Notes under the pieces: model-generated
Database searches by the model: none
What the model was told of the DNA's origin: nothing
The model's input: the letters and a program-made list of their open reading frames with translations, nothing else
Assembly (NCBI GenBank): GCA_046759145.1
Contig: JBHIBR010000045.1
Coordinates: forward strand, 1-9,312
Direction: 5' to 3'
Length of the DNA: 9,312 nucleotides
Source: JBHIBR01 sp046759145 [NCBI: Nitrospinota bacterium]
Lineage (GTDB): Bacteria > UBA8248
Translations under genes and position numbers: made by a program
In this document: one piece after another, positions 7,844 through 9,312 of the stretch
How positions within the stretch are numbered: the stretch's first letter is position 1
How the letters are laid out: each line of letters begins with the position of its first letter

Positions 7844-7949
7844 GGGCGATTCTCCCAATGTGCGGGCGGAATCTCCAGGTGGAGCCATTACTGCCCCTAG
7901 ACACACCCATACGCCAGCGGTGGAGCCTAAGCTCAGCAACGATAGTACC

Positions 7950-8444
7950 ATGGCGCGTCTTGGCATCTTGCTGGCCTTCCTCCTCCTCTCCCCCCTCGCC
8001 TGCGGGCGGGGCGCCCTGGAGCTCTCCTCCCTGCGCAGCTCGGCCGGCCTGCCCATCCGCCACATCCAGGTGGACCCAGCCGCCGTCCGAAACCCCCAAC
8101 TGCTGCCCGGCCGATCCCAGCTCGTGGCCACGGTGTGCGCGCGCCTGCGCACCCTGGGGGGGGGCTTCTCGTGCGGCGCGTCGGGGGGGGCCGGCGGCGG
8201 GTGGGCCATCCTGCTCCTGGACGTGAGCGGCTACGAGAGCGAGGACTACCTCTCGCGTCCCCTCATCTGTGTGGCGGGGCGGCTCACCCTGTGGGATGGG
8301 ACCACGCGGGAGCTCCTCTGGAGCGGAGGCAAGGGGGTCGCCCCCTGGGGAGGGGTGTGCGCGCGGGAGGTTCGGCGGGTGGAGGAGGACCTGGGGGAGC
8401 GGGCCTGGGAGGAATTCTTGAGAACCGTCCTTCCAGCCCGTTAG
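7950..8444 (+). CDS. Exported protein, probable lipoprotein, function unknown
   Basis: This is a 164-residue protein. ATG 7950 is chosen because a signal peptide begins there (MARLGILLAFLLLSPLACGR); an upstream in-frame start would bury it. The signal ends in SPLAC with C18, an imperfect lipobox (the -3 position is Pro), so lipid attachment is plausible but unproven. The mature part has strand-rich stretches (GWAILLLDVSGYESEDY, RPLICVAGRLTLWDGTTREL), four further cysteines in C-containing motifs and a charged C-terminal helix (REVRRVEEDLGERAWEEFL). I recognise no family. No strong ribosome site is visible. It ends right at a strong terminator. A periplasmic or membrane-anchored location is expected. 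Confidence 0.65.
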   Translation: MARLGILLAFLLLSPLACGRGALELSSLRSSAGLPIRHIQVDPAAVRNPQLLPGRSQLVATVCARLRTLGGGFSCGASGGAGGGWAILLLDVSGYESEDYLSRPLICVAGRLTLWDGTTRELLWSGGKGVAPWGGVCAREVRRVEEDLGERAWEEFLRTVLPAR

Positions 8445-8446
8445 AA

Positions 8447-8479
8447 AAGAAAGCCGCCGGAGGCCCCGGCGGCTTTCTT
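8447..8479. terminator. Strong bidirectional rho-independent terminator
   Basis: AAGAAAGCCGCCGG (8447-8460), a 5-base loop AGGCC and the exact complement CCGGCGGCTTTCTT (8466-8479) form a perfect 14-bp stem. The outer A/T pairs give a T-rich tail on both strands (TTTCTT on +, TTTCTTTTCT on -). It lies between the convergent lipoprotein gene and the deiodinase-like gene and should serve both. Confidence 0.9.
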
Positions 8480-8498
8480 GGCTCTCAGAGAAGTGAGC

Positions 8499-9158
8499 CT
8501 ATCGCGGCATGGCTGTCTGGGTCTGCCCCTCGCGGGCGGTGAGCTCCTCGAGCGCCCCGTCGATCCAGGAGGCCTCGGTCCAGGTGGACTTGTAGACAAC
8601 GGTGCCCCCCTTGTCCACCACGAAGACCATGTTGGGCATCCCCCCGTAGGCCTTCACCGTGGCCTCGTCGAGGCCGTCCACGGCCACGGGCACGCGCATC
8701 TGGGTGATCTCCACGAGCTCCCGCGCGTAGCTCATCTTCTGCTCGTAGCTCGTGTGCTGCTTGTACTTCTTAAAGCTCCGCTCCTCGGGGTGAGGCTCCT
8801 TGGAGTAGACGACGACGAACTGGACGTCCTTCCCTTCCCACTTCCTCGAGAGCTCGTCCATGGGGGCAACCTGCCTCCGGAAGGGAGGTCAGGTGACCGC
8901 CCCGAACTCGACCACCAGGTGTTTCTTGCCCCGGAAGTCGGAGGTACGGAAGCGGCTGCCGTCCGTGCGCTCGAGCTCGAAATCGGGGCAGGGCTCTCCG
9001 GGCCGGAGCTTCTCGATGAACTGCTTCTTACGGAGCGCCCGGAAGCCCGAGAGCTGGCGCTTGAGCATCTTCCAAGGGTCGATGTAGAGCAGGCTCCAGA
9101 ATCCGAACAATGGGCCCGGCGGCCGGTCCGGGTATTCCGCCCTCGGCAGCATCCTCAT
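8499..9158 (-). CDS. Deiodinase-like thioredoxin-fold selenoprotein (candidate)
   Basis: Read through TGA (8891-8889), the minus-strand frame gives 219 residues with selenocysteine at position 90. Start ATG 9158, or ATG 9152 which has better spacing from the AGGGAGGAGG ribosome site. Residues 14-37 are hydrophobic/aromatic without a clear signal peptide. A redoxin fold follows: LRPGEPCPDFELERTDG, RGKKHLVVEFGAVT, UGA, PPFRRQVAPMDELSRKW, VQFVVVYSKEPHPEE, and a cis-Pro-like GMPNMVFVVDKGG. FGxxTUPPF is the active-site signature of iodothyronine deiodinases and their bacterial DI-like relatives; the vYxxEpH stretch matches them too. Bacterial members are presumed thiol/peroxide redox enzymes rather than hormone deiodinases. 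A SECIS-like hairpin follows the UGA. The lone alternative, a stop mutation, would separate two well-conserved halves in the same frame. Downstream is a strong terminator. Confidence 0.88.
8862..8891 (-). promoter_or_regulatory. UGA plus SECIS-like hairpin in the deiodinase-like gene
   Basis: On the minus strand, GGAGGCA-GGT-TGCCCCC (8878-8862) forms a 4-bp stem, an A/C mismatch and 2 more pairs around a GGT loop. The loop starts 21 nt counting the U of UGA as 1, almost the same as in the alkyltransferase gene, and begins with GG. A competing hairpin (CCTCC-CTTCC-GGAGG) lies directly after UGA. Confidence 0.6.
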
Positions 9159-9208
9159 CCTCCTCCCTGGAAAAAACCTCGGCCTTCCTCCCCCGGAGTC
9201 TGCACACG

Positions 9209-9225
9209 TGCGGGCGGAGCCCGCA
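9209..9225 (-). terminator. GC-rich hairpin after the upstream minus-strand gene
   Basis: TGCGGGC-TCC-GCCCGCA on the minus strand is a perfect 7-bp stem with a 3-base loop. It sits about 33 bases after the stop of the gene entering from the right edge and before the deiodinase-like gene. There is no U-tract, so it is a weak terminator candidate or an RNA-stabilising hairpin. Confidence 0.35.
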
Positions 9226-9257
9226 ACTGAGCGTTCAGGCCAGCGCCGACCCCGCCG

Positions 9258-9312
9258 TCACGATTTCTTGGAGGTCTGCACCTGGAAGGTCGTCACGAGC
9301 CGTTGCAGGCTC
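9258..9312 (-). CDS. 3' end of a minus-strand gene, possibly a chemotaxis receptor (partial)
   Basis: The minus strand from the right edge reads SLQRLVTTFQVQTSKKS and then TGA at 9260-9258. The LQxLVxxFxV pattern close to a C-terminus is common at the end of methyl-accepting chemotaxis proteins, but 17 residues are too few to be sure. Another frame is also open here, so the reading itself is moderately secure. Confidence 0.4.
   Translation of the reverse strand, partial: SLQRLVTTFQVQTSKKS

Overview
The window is about 70% G+C, densely packed, and reads as the chromosome of a high-GC Gram-negative-type bacterium. GTG and TTG starts are used next to clear purine-rich ribosome sites, and there are housekeeping genes of bacterial type. 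I cannot name the lineage from the sequence. Two genes appear to use in-frame UGA as selenocysteine, so the host should encode SelA, SelB, SelC and SelD elsewhere. Proteobacterial or deltaproteobacterial-like phyla and uncultivated high-GC soil or marine phyla would fit.

Left part (1-2754), + strand. The last codons of an upstream gene overlap a DUF429 protein, followed by a zinc-type (MDR) dehydrogenase whose usual zinc ligands are largely missing. Behind it is a lower-GC insert carrying a DUF433 antitoxin-like and DUF5615 PIN-like toxin pair. The insert is bounded by a second, near-identical copy of the last ~78 bp of the dehydrogenase gene, which suggests insertion or recombination at that gene's 3' end.

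Middle part (2755-6485), - strand. A tight run in the order rpiB, glyA, nrdR, eno encodes ribose-5-phosphate isomerase B, serine hydroxymethyltransferase, the ribonucleotide reductase repressor and enolase. It links sugar phosphate, one-carbon, deoxynucleotide and glycolytic metabolism. A divergent promoter pair separates it from the next gene.

Right part (6589-9312). The most interesting content is here. The gene at 6653-7165 (+) encodes an O6-alkylguanine-DNA alkyltransferase in which the active-site Cys codon of the PCHRV motif is TGA. The reading frame stays perfectly conserved after it, and a 7-bp hairpin with a GGC loop follows at the position expected of a bacterial SECIS element. The gene at 8499-9158 (-) encodes an iodothyronine-deiodinase-like, thioredoxin-fold protein with a TGA in the FGxxTUPPF motif, followed by a GGT-loop hairpin at almost the same distance. 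An ordinary ORF caller splits or truncates both genes. Between them lie a lower-GC stretch with a small unknown gene, a small gene broken by an amber codon, and an exported or lipoprotein-like gene that ends in a strong bidirectional terminator shared with the deiodinase-like gene. At the right edge is the 3' end of a further minus-strand gene, possibly a chemotaxis receptor.
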